Shown: positions 51,243 to 63,701 of the stretch, piece by piece
Position numbering within the stretch: the first letter of the stretch is position 1
Layout: every line of letters starts with the position of its first letter
DNA from: an uncultured SAR86 cluster bacterium
GTDB lineage: Bacteria; Pseudomonadota; Gammaproteobacteria; Magnimaribacterales; AG-339-G14
Length of the DNA: 64,000 nucleotides
Direction: 5' to 3'
NCBI GenBank assembly: GCA_902563105.1
Contig: CACEVU010000003.1
Location: 61,787-125,786, forward strand
Notes under the pieces: generated by a model
What the model was told of the DNA's origin: nothing
The model's database searches: none
Seen by the model: only the letters and a program-made list of their open reading frames with translations
Position numbers and translations under genes: made by a program

Positions 51243-52376
51243 TTAAAGTTTGTTATTTTTATAATCTAAAATCTCTTTTGGTGCGACTATTTCTCCGTCA
51301 CCCATAGCGTCGTTACCCCAAGCTTGTCTGGTGTAAGTAATGACTGCTGCTATTTCCACTTCAGAAAGTTGTTCTGCATACGACTGCATAGCTGCGCCTT
51401 GAACACCTTCCATCAAAATCTCAACTTGTCTTCTTTTGTCATTCATGACGATTTCGCTACCTGCTAAAGCTGGAAATACAGGTGGAATTCCTGCGCCATT
51501 AACTTGGTGACAAGCAACGCAATTTTTTAAGTAAACTTCTTCTCCAATAGAGACAAGCTCATCAGTTTCCCAGAGTTTTTCAGTGAGTAAAGCTTGCTGA
51601 ATCTTTAAGTCTCTCTTTTCTTGAATAAAATCTTTATATTCTGAATCCGATACTGCTTTCACAACAATTGGCATATAGCCATGGTAGACCCCGCACAATT
51701 CGGTACATTGCCCACGATAAACACCTGGTTCATCAATGTAAGTCCAAGCTGTATTTATAAATCCTGGTATAGCGTCTTGCTTAACTGCGAAATCTGGCAC
51801 CCACCAAGAATGAATCACATCATTTGCGGTGATCAAAAATCTGACTCTTTTGTTCACCGGAATGACTAAAGGCTCATCAACTTCTAGGAGATAAGTTTCA
51901 GTTTTAGGCGCAATATTGTTTCTAGCATCTAAAGACGTTAATAAATTGCTAAAAAAACTAACCTCATCTTCCATATATTCATACTGCCATTTCCATTGGT
52001 GTCCGGTGATCAGAATATTAATATCACCTTCTTCATCGTCGTAAGCCTTGATCATGGTTGTGGTAGCAGGAATCGCCATTCCCACTAAAATAACTGCAAA
52101 AAGGATAGTCCAAGTTAGCTCCAATTTTGGATTGTCATCAAAATCGGCTGGGGCAACGCCCTCTTTTTTTCGGTACTTTATAATTAGGAAAACCATAAAA
52201 CCCAGAACCAGTGTGCCAATAGCGACACAAATCCAGAAAATGGTCATGTGTAGACCAAATATTTCTTGAGCAATTGCGTTAGCACCGGGAGTCATATTAA
52301 TGTCATCCCATGCTGAAAAAGACAGTGGCGCTAAGAACAATGCTGCAAGGCAAAGAATAAGTTTTTTCAAGTACAT
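51243..52376 (-). CDS. coxB: cytochrome c oxidase subunit II fused to cytochrome c
   Basis: A 377-residue protein with a signal peptide, two helices, a cupredoxin CuA domain and a C-terminal cytochrome c domain. CuA ligands are in VIHSWWVPDFAVKQD and RGQCTELCGVYHGYMPI (Cys, Glu, Cys, His, Met). The heme motif is NCVACHQVNG, with Met ligand in GAAMQSYAEQ. Such a caa3-like fused subunit can carry its own electron-entry heme. First gene of the cluster, with a TATAAT at 52409-52414 upstream. Confidence 0.96.
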   Translation of the reverse strand: MYLKKLILCLAALFLAPLSFSAWDDINMTPGANAIAQEIFGLHMTIFWICVAIGTLVLGFMVFLIIKYRKKEGVAPADFDDNPKLELTWTILFAVILVGMAIPATTTMIKAYDDEEGDINILITGHQWKWQYEYMEDEVSFFSNLLTSLDARNNIAPKTETYLLEVDEPLVIPVNKRVRFLITANDVIHSWWVPDFAVKQDAIPGFINTAWTYIDEPGVYRGQCTELCGVYHGYMPIVVKAVSDSEYKDFIQEKRDLKIQQALLTEKLWETDELVSIGEEVYLKNCVACHQVNGAGIPPVFPALAGSEIVMNDKRRQVEILMEGVQGAAMQSYAEQLSEVEIAAVITYTRQAWGNDAMGDGEIVAPKEILDYKNNKL

Positions 52377-52408
52377 CTCAAATTTTTTCGTGGGCGCTAC
52401 GTGAAAGA

Positions 52409-52414
52409 ATTATA
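52409..52414 (-). promoter_or_regulatory. -10-like TATAAT of the cox operon
   Basis: On the minus strand TATAAT ends 32 nt before the coxB ATG in the aroE-coxB gap. No convincing -35 at 16-18 bp. A promoter here is required by the direction and gap but is not proven. Confidence 0.35.
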
Positions 52415-52419
52415 TATGA

Positions 52420-52443
52420 ATAAGCCCTAATCAATAGGCTTAT
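52420..52443 (-). terminator. weak hairpin at the aroE stop
   Basis: ATAAGCC (52420-52426) pairs with GGCTTAT (52437-52443) around a 10-nt loop that contains the aroE stop codon. Only T-rich, not T-run, sequence follows, so termination is uncertain. Confidence 0.35.
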
Positions 52444-53275
52444 CAAGCAATCTAGAAGTATCTGGAATAAGATTAGTCCATAATCTAAAAGACTCTGCAC
52501 CCTGCTCAACCAGCATTCCCCAGCCATCCGATACTTTTTCAGCTCCAGCTACTAGGGCTTCCTGCATAAAGACTGTTTTTTCAGCAGAATAGTAGAGATC
52601 GTAAGCAAGCTTTGTGCCTGAAAATAAGGCTTTTGGCAGCCCTATGGATTCTCCGGCTTGCGTTGAAACTGAAGTTGAGTTGATAACAAGATCATAGGAA
52701 TCATCTAACAAAAAGCTATTCGATAAGTCCCCGGCTTCGAATATTATTTTATTTTCGTTTGGTTTAACTTTGCTTTCTAAGTCATCTTTCAATAACAGAG
52801 CTTTACTTTCAGTTCTATTTGCTATTTTTAGTTTTTTTGGATTCTTTTCAAGGATAGACGGAATAATTCCTCGCGCAGCTCCCCCAGCACCCAAGATCAA
52901 TATTTTCTTGCCTTCCAAAAAGACTGTTAAATTTTCTTCAAGATCTTTGATTAAGCCAAACCCATCAGTACAGTCAGCAAATAATTTGTCACCTTTTGCA
53001 TAAATAACATTGCATGCTGAGGCAAGTTTAGCCCGATCAGAAATTTCATCTGCATAATTTAAAGCAGATTCTTTCAGTGGAAGTGTTATGGAAACGCCTT
53101 TTCCACCATCCTCAAAAAAACTATCAAGCCACTCTTTCAAAGTATCTGGTGTAACCTCATATTTACCAAATTCAATTTTTGTATCAAATTGTTCAGCGAA
53201 ATCTTGATGAATCTCGGGAGACTTTGAATGACTAATTGGATTTCCTATTACAGCGAGTTTCAATTTCTTATCCAT
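52427..53275 (-). CDS. aroE: shikimate dehydrogenase
   Basis: Reduces 3-dehydroshikimate to shikimate with NADPH in aromatic amino acid synthesis. A 282-residue protein with the substrate motif VIGNPISHSKSPEIH, the catalytic Lys in SITLPLKESAL, the cofactor loop ILGAGGAARGIIPS and NSTSVSTQAG. ATG 53275 lies inside the end of tsaC (16-nt overlap), so the genes are translationally coupled. Confidence 0.95.
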   Translation of the reverse strand: MDKKLKLAVIGNPISHSKSPEIHQDFAEQFDTKIEFGKYEVTPDTLKEWLDSFFEDGGKGVSITLPLKESALNYADEISDRAKLASACNVIYAKGDKLFADCTDGFGLIKDLEENLTVFLEGKKILILGAGGAARGIIPSILEKNPKKLKIANRTESKALLLKDDLESKVKPNENKIIFEAGDLSNSFLLDDSYDLVINSTSVSTQAGESIGLPKALFSGTKLAYDLYYSAEKTVFMQEALVAGAEKVSDGWGMLVEQGAESFRLWTNLIPDTSRLLDKPID

Positions 53276-53763
53276 TCATCAGTTATTAAATGTTGTATAG
53301 GAGTTGGTTTAACTTCCCCGCCAAGCTCCCCTTCTAATATAGATACTTCATCTCCAAATAAGTTTTTAACTTCTTCAGCATTTTTTGCCGGAGGTTCTGA
53401 AGAAATATTTGCTGAAGTAGATGTAACGACACTATTTAACTTTTGAGATAGTTCTATTATCGAGGGGTGAACGCTTTGTCTCAAAGCCACAAAATTACTA
53501 TTGCCTTTAATCCAAGGAGGGACATTATCGTTTGCAGGTACTAACCAGGTATGAGCTCCTGGCCATTTACTTTTAGTTTTATCTATTAAATCTCTAGATA
53601 AATGAGAGAGATAAACCTCAAAATGGGAAAAATTACCTGAAACTAAGATTAAACCTTTGTCTAAAGATCTCTGTTTAAGAAAACAAATTTTTTTTACATC
53701 TTCTTCTGAATCAGGCAGACAGCCTAAGCCCCAAACTCCCTCGGTTGGGTATGCATAAATCAT
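53260..53763 (-). CDS. tsaC: threonylcarbamoyl-AMP synthase (TsaC/YrdC)
   Basis: Makes threonylcarbamoyl-AMP from Thr, bicarbonate and ATP for the t6A37 modification of ANN-decoding tRNAs. A 167-residue protein of the YrdC domain, with YPTEGVWGLGCLPDSE, the K-x-R motif in FLKQRSLDKGLILVSG, and VTSTSANISSEP. Shorter than E. coli TsaC (190). The position beside aroE matches gammaproteobacterial order. Confidence 0.92.
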   Translation of the reverse strand: MIYAYPTEGVWGLGCLPDSEEDVKKICFLKQRSLDKGLILVSGNFSHFEVYLSHLSRDLIDKTKSKWPGAHTWLVPANDNVPPWIKGNSNFVALRQSVHPSIIELSQKLNSVVTSTSANISSEPPAKNAEEVKNLFGDEVSILEGELGGEVKPTPIQHLITDEWIRN

Positions 53764-53776
53764 TTTTTTACTTTGT

Positions 53777-54262
53777 TTAGTTTTGAAGTTCTTCGTTTTC
53801 CTTCTTTAAAGCCTCTTTTTGCTCTTCTCTAAGGTTTTTTACTTTGGTAGCGAGCTCATCGTTGCCTGTAGATAACATTTGAGCAGCCAAATAACCTGCA
53901 TTGATGGCGCCTGCTTTTCCAATAGCTACAGTTGCAACAGGAACTCCTTTAGGCATTTGCACAGTTGAAAGCAAAGCATCAAAGCCATTCAAAGGACCTC
54001 CGTCTCCAGGCACTCCGATAACTGGCAAAGTGGTTTTTGAGGCCACGTTTCCTGCCAAGTGTGCAGCCAAACCTGCAATGCCAATAAAGACTCTTACTCC
54101 GCCAGCAATTGCCTCATCTATATGTGCATGTAAAAGTTCTGGTGTTCTATGGGCGCTAAGAATATTTATTGAGTATGGCACTTCGAGTATGTCTAATATC
54201 TCTCCAGCTGCTTTAGCTAAATCTAAATCAGATTTTGAACCCATTACAATTGAAACTTTCAT
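53777..54262 (-). CDS. purE: N5-carboxyaminoimidazole ribonucleotide mutase
   Basis: Class I PurE, converting N5-CAIR to CAIR in purine synthesis. A 161-residue protein with VSIVMGSKSDLDLAKAAGE, the catalytic SAHRTPELLHAH, FIGIAGLAAHLAGNVAS and GVPGDGGPLNGFDALLS. purK is not next to it. Its place in the origin-side block is not the usual gammaproteobacterial one. A weak AGGAG region precedes the ATG. Confidence 0.95.
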   Translation of the reverse strand: MKVSIVMGSKSDLDLAKAAGEILDILEVPYSINILSAHRTPELLHAHIDEAIAGGVRVFIGIAGLAAHLAGNVASKTTLPVIGVPGDGGPLNGFDALLSTVQMPKGVPVATVAIGKAGAINAGYLAAQMLSTGNDELATKVKNLREEQKEALKKENEELQN

Positions 54263-54324
54263 TTTATATCTCCTTAACTAAAATGTTATTTTACTTATTA
54301 TAAAAATAAATTCGAACAAGAATT

Positions 54325-54822
54325 GTGACTATTAGAAAAATTTTAAAGTTTCCTCATCAAGACTTGCGAGTGAAGGCAAGCCAAGTTAAAGAATTTAATG
54401 AAGAACTGAAAGTTCTTGCTGAAGATATGCTTGAGACAATGTATGACGTAAAAGGAATCGGTTTGGCTGCTACACAAATTGGAATTCATAAACAAATTGC
54501 CGTGATAGATATCAGCCCAGAAAAGAATGAACCGCTTGTCATCGTTAACCCAAAAATAGAAATTTTAGATGCTTCTATAAAAGAAGAATACGAAGAAGGA
54601 TGTTTAAGCGTCCCTGGCTTTTTCGAAAAAATTTCTAGGCCTGCAGATATAAAATTGATCTACTCAGATTTAGACGGAGTTCAAAAGGAAATTAAGCCTG
54701 AAGGACTGTTGACGAAAGTTATTCATCATGAGATGGATCACCTCAATGGTAAGTTGTTTGTTGACCATATTTCAGAACTCAAAAGAAGAAGAATTAGAAA
54801 TAAAATTGTTAAACAAAAATGA
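54325..54822 (+). CDS. def: peptide deformylase
   Basis: Removes the formyl group from nascent N-formylmethionine peptides. 165 residues with motif 1 GIGLAATQIG, motif 2 EEGCLSVPG (metal Cys) and motif 3 HHEMDHLNG (HExxH). GTG 54325 start gives MTIRKILKFP, the typical N-terminus. Overlaps fmt by 4 nt (ATGATG). Confidence 0.96.
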   Translation: MTIRKILKFPHQDLRVKASQVKEFNEELKVLAEDMLETMYDVKGIGLAATQIGIHKQIAVIDISPEKNEPLVIVNPKIEILDASIKEEYEEGCLSVPGFFEKISRPADIKLIYSDLDGVQKEIKPEGLLTKVIHHEMDHLNGKLFVDHISELKRRRIRNKIVKQK

Positions 54823-55760
54823 TGAACATCTTATTCGCCGCCACCCCTCAAATTGCTCTAGAAACTTTAAAAACAATACACAAGTCAGAACATAATTTGG
54901 TTGGTGTTGTTTGTGGAGAAGAAAAACGCTCTGGTAGAGGATTGAAAATTAACAAAAGTCCAATAAAGGTTTTTGCTGAAGAAGAAGAAATTAAAATTTT
55001 TTCTTATGATGAAATTAAAAATGAAAAATTTAAACTTTCCTTAGAAAAGCTTGATCTTGATTTATTACTTGTTTTTGCTTTTGGATACATATTGAAGGAA
55101 GATCTCCTTAATCTTCCAAAATATGGAAGTCTAAATATTCATACCTCATTGCTGCCGAAATACCGAGGAGCAGCTCCAATTCAAAGAAGTCTTATCAATT
55201 GTGAAAAAGAAACCGGGATAACATTTATGAAAATGGATGCCGGACTAGATACAGGCCCGATTATTTGCTCAGAAAAAATATCCATTGAAGAAGGCATGAA
55301 TACAGAAGATTTAGAAGAAATTATGAGCAATATTTCTTCTAGAAATATTCTCCAAACTATTGATTCTATTGAGAAAAGTGAATTTAATTTAACAGAACAG
55401 AACGAAGATGAATCTTCTTACGCAACGAAGATCACTAAAGAAGAAGCAAAGATAAATTGGGCGCAATCGGCTGAAAAAATAGTTGGTAAAATAAATGGAC
55501 TTTGTCCAAATCCATGTGCTTTTTCAAATTATAAAGAAGAACGTATTATTTTTTACAGAGCAAAAATCAGCTCCCTGCCCGCTTCAGATCCAGGAAAAAT
55601 CTTAAGAGTAGATAAAAACGAATTACTAATTTCTGGAAATGACAAATGTATCTTAGTAAGTGAATTAGCAAGACAAAACAAAAAACGAATGGATTACAAA
55701 AACTTTTATAACGGCTCCAAGGATTTTTTTGTACTAAATGACGTATTTGATTTTTCCTAA
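54819..55760 (+). CDS. fmt: methionyl-tRNA formyltransferase
   Basis: Formylates initiator Met-tRNA with 10-formyl-THF. 313 residues, with the formyl-donor site segment NIHTSLLPKYRGAAPIQRSLI (Asn-His-Ser/Thr-Leu-Leu-Pro-x-Tyr-Arg-Gly), FMKMDAGLDTGPI, and the C-terminal OB-like domain from about 205. The adjacent def-fmt pair is widely conserved. rsmB, its usual follower, is not present: the next gene is trkA after 52 bp. Confidence 0.96.
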   Translation: MMNILFAATPQIALETLKTIHKSEHNLVGVVCGEEKRSGRGLKINKSPIKVFAEEEEIKIFSYDEIKNEKFKLSLEKLDLDLLLVFAFGYILKEDLLNLPKYGSLNIHTSLLPKYRGAAPIQRSLINCEKETGITFMKMDAGLDTGPIICSEKISIEEGMNTEDLEEIMSNISSRNILQTIDSIEKSEFNLTEQNEDESSYATKITKEEAKINWAQSAEKIVGKINGLCPNPCAFSNYKEERIIFYRAKISSLPASDPGKILRVDKNELLISGNDKCILVSELARQNKKRMDYKNFYNGSKDFFVLNDVFDFS

Positions 55761-55812
55761 TGATATTCACAATATTTTTTTACTGAGAGTATAATTTTTA
55801 TTGGAGCAATAA

Positions 55813-57177
55813 TTGAATATCTTAATTTTAGGCGCAGGCCAAGTTGGGTCTGAATTAACAGAAATTCTTTCCGAAGATGGACATAGCATCACCCTCGTAG
55901 ACTTGGACGCAGAAAAACTTGAAAAAGAATCCGAGCAACATGACATAAAAACAATTTGTGGTAATTGCTGTTATCCCCAAACTCTTGAGAATGCTAATGT
56001 CCAAGAAACTGAATTAGCTATAGCAATGACAGAGTGGGATGAGGTGAATTTAGTCGCTTGTCAGATGATTAAACACCTCAATAAAAAAACAAGAACAATG
56101 GCGCGAATTAGAGCTCGGGAGTATTTGAAAGGAAAGGGTAGTCAAATTTTTGAAAATGGAGAATATTCAGTTGATGTACTGATCTCTCCTGAAACACTAA
56201 TTACAGAATACATCTCTAAACTTGTGCAATTGCCGGGAGCACTGCAAGTCTTGGATTTTGGTGATGGAAGAGCTTCGATGGTAAGTGTAAAAGCTGTAGA
56301 AGGAGCACCGATTACTGGTCATAAAATTTCCGAATTGAGAGAGCATATTCCAAATGCTGATACCAGAGTTGCTGCTATATATAGAGAAGAAGAAATAATT
56401 ATTCCAAGTGGTACAGATTTTATTAGAGATGGAGATGAAGTTTTCTTTATTGCAGCAAAGGCAAATATTAAAAAAGTAATGTCTGAAATTAGGCCAAGGG
56501 ATTCAAAATATAAAAATATAATGATAGCTGGAGGAGGAAAAATTGGACGAAGGCTTGCAAAGTTATTAGAAAATAAATTTAGCGTCGTCAAAATTATTGA
56601 AAAAAATAAAAGTAGAGGTGATTATTTGTCAGAAAATTTGAATTCTTCATTAGTTTTAAATGGAGATGCAACTGATGAAGATTTACTTATTGAAGAAGGT
56701 ATTGAATCCGTAGATATGTTTTGTTCTGTTACAGATAGTGATGAAGCAAACGTAATGTCATCTTTATTAGCAAAAAAACTTGGAGCAAAAAAAGTTTTAT
56801 CGTTGATGAATAAGCAATCTTTTTTAGATTTGATTCATCAGGGAGAGGTGGATATCACTGTTGTTCCAAATGAAATAACTATTGGAGTTGTGTTAAAAAA
56901 TATTACAAAAGCAAAGATAGAGAGGGCTCATACATTTAAAAAGGGAAAGTCTGAGGCTTTAGAACTAATAGCAAATCCAGAAACAACTCCAAAAATAATT
57001 GGTAAGGGAGTAGATGATGTAAAACTTCCTATTGGCTGTACGATTAGCGCTTTAATTCGTGGAAAAGAAGTTAAAATAGCTCATCATGACGTTAAAATAC
57101 TCGAAGATGACCACATTATTATATTCTTATCTGACAAGAAATTATTTCCTGCTCTTGAATCTAGCTTGATGCAGTAA
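55813..57177 (+). CDS. trkA: Trk potassium uptake regulatory protein TrkA
   Basis: Cytoplasmic NAD(H)-binding gating subunit of the Trk K+ transporter. 454 residues with two RCK repeats: the first begins NILILGAGQVGSELTEIL with acidic TLVDLD, the second near MIAGGGKIGRRLAKLLE. TrkA-C parts follow each. TTG 55813 start has GGAG at 6 nt. Directly upstream of trkH, forming the Trk operon. Confidence 0.96.
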   Translation: MNILILGAGQVGSELTEILSEDGHSITLVDLDAEKLEKESEQHDIKTICGNCCYPQTLENANVQETELAIAMTEWDEVNLVACQMIKHLNKKTRTMARIRAREYLKGKGSQIFENGEYSVDVLISPETLITEYISKLVQLPGALQVLDFGDGRASMVSVKAVEGAPITGHKISELREHIPNADTRVAAIYREEEIIIPSGTDFIRDGDEVFFIAAKANIKKVMSEIRPRDSKYKNIMIAGGGKIGRRLAKLLENKFSVVKIIEKNKSRGDYLSENLNSSLVLNGDATDEDLLIEEGIESVDMFCSVTDSDEANVMSSLLAKKLGAKKVLSLMNKQSFLDLIHQGEVDITVVPNEITIGVVLKNITKAKIERAHTFKKGKSEALELIANPETTPKIIGKGVDDVKLPIGCTISALIRGKEVKIAHHDVKILEDDHIIIFLSDKKLFPALESSLMQ

Positions 57178-57198
57178 GACGTATTTGTATATATTTTC

Positions 57199-58650
57199 AT
57201 GAAATTTAGATTAATTTCAAGGGTATTAGGAATAGGACTAATAGCCTTCTCCTTTTTACAATTAACTCCAATAATTGTCTCGGTAATTTATAACGAGGCA
57301 AATATTTCAGCTTTTGCATATTCATTTGCAATTACTTTAGCTTTTGGAGCTTTTTTATACCTTGTTAATTTTGAAAAGAAATATGAAGGAATAAGAGTAA
57401 AAGAAGGCTTTCTTTTAACAGTGATGTTGTGGCTTTTCTTTACAATTTTTGCAACTTTACCTTTTATTCTAGGAACAAAAGGTTCTCTTTCTATAGTTAG
57501 TGCTTACTTTGAAGCAACTTCAGGCTTAACAACAACAGGTGCTACGATTTTTTCTGACTTATCTGGAGAATACCTATCGATTCTCTTTTATAGGGGTTTA
57601 CTTCAATGGATTGGCGGCTTAGGCATAATTGTTTTAGCTATTGCATTAATGCCCTTATTAGGAATAGGAGGAATGCAACTTTATAGAGGTGAGACTCAGG
57701 GGCCTATAAATCAGAGCAAATTAAGGCCTAAGATTGCTGAAACAGCTAAGGTTTTAGTCTACATCTATTTAGTTCTCACCTTTTTATGTTTTTTATCTTA
57801 CTTTATTGCTGGAATGGAATATTTTGATGCTGTCGTTCATTCATTTACTACAGTTGCGATAGGAGGTTTTTCTAACTACAACGAGAGTTTTGCCCATTTC
57901 AACGATAACTCAATCTATCTATTGGCTATAGTATTTATGTTTATCTCTGGCATAAGCTTCTCTTTGCATTACTTATCTTTTTCTAATTTTAGATTATTAA
58001 ACTATTTAAAAGATCCAGAATTTGGTTTTTATTGGAAGATGCTTTTTTTAGCATTTCTTTTATTCTTGTACATTATTTGGCTTAATGGTGAAGACATTTC
58101 ATATGATGCTTTTGTCGCTTCGTTATTTACTGTAACTTCTTTTGCTACAACTACAGGATTTACTGTTTTAGATCATACTAATTTTCCAACTTTTCTTCCT
58201 CAGCTTCTTATTTTCATAGGCATGATTGGTGCTTGCGCTGGATCAACTGCCGGTGGGTTTAAAGCAATTAGAGCTTTAGTCCTATTAAGCCACGCAAGAA
58301 GAGAACTAAAAAAACTCATTCATCCTAATCTGGTTTTACCTTTGAAAATTGGAAAGAAAAAAATCAACAGTGAAGTTGCAGATTCCGTTTGGGGTTTTCT
58401 TACCGTTTATTTATTAACCTTTTTAGTAGGATCATTTTTTTTAATGGGGCAGGGGATAGATACTGAAACAGCTTTTTCCGCCATAGCGGCAACTTTAAAT
58501 AATTTAGGCCCTGGTCTTGGTGAAGTAGCTTATAATTATTCAGAAATGAGCTCACTCACAAAGGTAGTTTTAGCCTTTGTGATGATACTCGGAAGACTAG
58601 AAATATATACCTTGTTGGTATTATTTACTGCTTTCTTTTGGAAGGAATAG
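57199..58650 (+). CDS. trkH: Trk potassium uptake protein TrkH
   Basis: Membrane K+ channel-like subunit of 483 residues, similar in size to E. coli TrkH (483). The selectivity-filter repeats appear as EATSGLTTTGATIF, HSFTTVAIGGFSNYN, FTVTSFATTTGFTVLD and FSAIAATLNNLGPGLGEV. K+ uptake driven by ion gradient and gated by TrkA. 21 bp after trkA. Confidence 0.96.
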   Translation: MKFRLISRVLGIGLIAFSFLQLTPIIVSVIYNEANISAFAYSFAITLAFGAFLYLVNFEKKYEGIRVKEGFLLTVMLWLFFTIFATLPFILGTKGSLSIVSAYFEATSGLTTTGATIFSDLSGEYLSILFYRGLLQWIGGLGIIVLAIALMPLLGIGGMQLYRGETQGPINQSKLRPKIAETAKVLVYIYLVLTFLCFLSYFIAGMEYFDAVVHSFTTVAIGGFSNYNESFAHFNDNSIYLLAIVFMFISGISFSLHYLSFSNFRLLNYLKDPEFGFYWKMLFLAFLLFLYIIWLNGEDISYDAFVASLFTVTSFATTTGFTVLDHTNFPTFLPQLLIFIGMIGACAGSTAGGFKAIRALVLLSHARRELKKLIHPNLVLPLKIGKKKINSEVADSVWGFLTVYLLTFLVGSFFLMGQGIDTETAFSAIAATLNNLGPGLGEVAYNYSEMSSLTKVVLAFVMILGRLEIYTLLVLFTAFFWKE

Positions 58651-58679
58651 TAAGTACTCACTTCAATTAAAGAACTGAA

Positions 58680-60029
58680 ATGAAAGAAAACAATATGGAA
58701 AAAATAGTTTCTCTTTGTAAAAGAAGGGGCTTTATATTTCAGACTGCAGAAATATATGGAGGCATGCAAGGAGTTTATGATTATGGCCCGTTAGGAGTAG
58801 AGCTAGCTAATAATATCAAGAAAGCCTGGTGGGAAGCGATGATTTATCAAAGAGACGATATTGAAGGATTAGATTCATCAATTTTAGGGAGTCAAAGTAT
58901 TTTTTCACATTCAGGTCATGAAGATACATTTTCAGATCCCTTAGTTGATTGCAAGTCTTGTGGAGAAAGATTTAGAGCTGATCAAGTTCCAGATTACTGC
59001 AAAGAAGAAGATTTGACTGAACCCAGGGATTTTAACTTGATGTTTAAAACTAATATTGGGCCTGTTGATGATGGCTCTTCTTTAGTTTACTTAAGACCTG
59101 AAACTGCTCAGCACATTTTTATTAATTTTAAGAATGTTATTGATAGTACTTCAAGAACCTTGCCATTCGGGATAGCACAGATAGGTAAAGCTTTTAGAAA
59201 CGAAATAACTGCAAGAAACTTTATTTTTAGAAAAAGAGAATTTGAGCAAATGGAAATGGAGTATTTTGTAGAGCCAAAACATGACGAAAAATTCCATGAA
59301 TATTGGACTAAAGAAAGAATGAAATGGTGGTTAGACCAAGGCTTAAAAGAAGAAAATATAGAACTATATAAAGTCCCAAAGGAAGAATTATCTCATTACT
59401 CCAAAGCTACCACAGATATAATGTACAAATTTCCTCATGGAACAGAAGAATTAGAAGGAATTGCAAACAGAACAGATTTTGATTTGGGTTCGCATACAAA
59501 ATCACAAGAAGAATTCAATATTGACGCAAAAGTTAAAGAAAATAAGTCTTCTAAAATGAAACTTGCTTATCAAGACAAAGTAACAAATAAATGGCTTATG
59601 CCTTATGTTATTGAGCCTAGTGCTGGAGTAGAAAGGGCATTTTTAGCTATATTAAATGACGCATATAAGGAAGAAATTCTTGAAAATGAGTCAAAAAGAG
59701 TTGTTTTATCTTTGAAAAAGCACCTATCTCCTGTGAAAATTGCTGTAATTCCTTTAAAAAAGAATGTTGAAGAAATAGTAAACGCATCTATAGAAATAAA
59801 AAACAAGTTATTAAAGTTAAATTTGGGAAGAATTACTGTCGAAAATACAGGAAACATAGGTAAGAGTTATCGAAAACACGATGAAATAGGCACGCCATTA
59901 TGTATAACAGTTGATTACGACACTATTGAAGATAATAAAGTTACCTTTAGAGATAGAGATACCATGGAACAACGCTCTATAGATCTAGAAAGTTTAGAAA
60001 AAGACGTCTTGGATTTTTTTCGAAACTAA
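58680..60029 (+). CDS. glyQS: glycyl-tRNA synthetase, single-chain (alpha2 dimer) type
   Basis: A 449-residue class II synthetase of the dimeric type found in archaea, eukaryotes and part of the bacteria, not the alpha2beta2 type usual in gammaproteobacteria. Visible: [19 protein letters not shown] (about 26-44), a zinc-like Cys set [18 protein letters not shown] (about 88-106), [10 protein letters not shown], class II motif 2 [21 protein letters not shown], and the anticodon-binding domain from about 350. It takes the place of glyQ-glyS in the block. ATG 58680 or the Met five codons later could start. Confidence 0.95.
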   Translation: MKENNMEKIVSLCKRRGFIFQTAEIYGGMQGVYDYGPLGVELANNIKKAWWEAMIYQRDDIEGLDSSILGSQSIFSHSGHEDTFSDPLVDCKSCGERFRADQVPDYCKEEDLTEPRDFNLMFKTNIGPVDDGSSLVYLRPETAQHIFINFKNVIDSTSRTLPFGIAQIGKAFRNEITARNFIFRKREFEQMEMEYFVEPKHDEKFHEYWTKERMKWWLDQGLKEENIELYKVPKEELSHYSKATTDIMYKFPHGTEELEGIANRTDFDLGSHTKSQEEFNIDAKVKENKSSKMKLAYQDKVTNKWLMPYVIEPSAGVERAFLAILNDAYKEEILENESKRVVLSLKKHLSPVKIAVIPLKKNVEEIVNASIEIKNKLLKLNLGRITVENTGNIGKSYRKHDEIGTPLCITVDYDTIEDNKVTFRDRDTMEQRSIDLESLEKDVLDFFRN

Positions 60030-60031
60030 AA

Positions 60032-60561
60032 ATGTCTGAAACAAAATACATTATTCTCGACAGAGATGGAGTCATCAATGTTGATCTGTTTGATTATGTT
60101 ACAAAATCCAATGACTTTAAATTTGAAACAGGAAGCTTAGAAGCCTTAAAACTGTTAACAACACACAATTTTAAAATTATTGTTGCTACCAATCAGGCTT
60201 GTATTAGTTTAGGAATAGCAACTCAAGAAGAAATAGAAAACGTCAATTTACACATGAAACAAAAAGTTAAAGAGTTTGGATCAGAAATTCTGCACGTAGA
60301 AGTATGTCCACATAAACCAGAAGATAATTGTAATTGTAGAAAACCTAAAACTGGATTACTAACATCTGCAGAAGAAATATTGAACATTAATTTAAAAGGA
60401 TGTTATTTCATCGGAGATAAATTTTCTGATGTTCAGTGCGCTTTGAATCATGAGTGTATCCCCTTATTAGTTAAAACTGGTTACGGTGAAACAACCTTGA
60501 AGAATCATGACACATCTCAAGCAAAAGTATTTGAAAACTTATTTTCTGCAACTAAATTTAT

Positions 60562-60571
<10 letters not shown>
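60032..60571 (+). CDS. gmhB: D-glycero-D-manno-heptose-1,7-bisphosphate 7-phosphatase
   Basis: HAD-type phosphatase of ADP-heptose synthesis for LPS core. 179 residues with the catalytic D-R-D in IILDRDGVINVD, ATNQ, and the zinc-binding VCPHKPEDNCNCRKPKTGLL (Cys-x-His...Cys-x-Cys). Adjacent to glyRS and plsC as in other gammaproteobacteria. 2 bp after glyRS, overlapping plsC by 10 nt. Confidence 0.93.

Positions 60572-63701
<3,130 letters not shown>

Noticed and set aside
53901..54281. 126-codon plus-strand frame opposite purE
   Set aside because: Antisense to a certain gene. Ala/Pro-rich translation is the typical mirror of a GC-richer gene, and there is no ribosome site.
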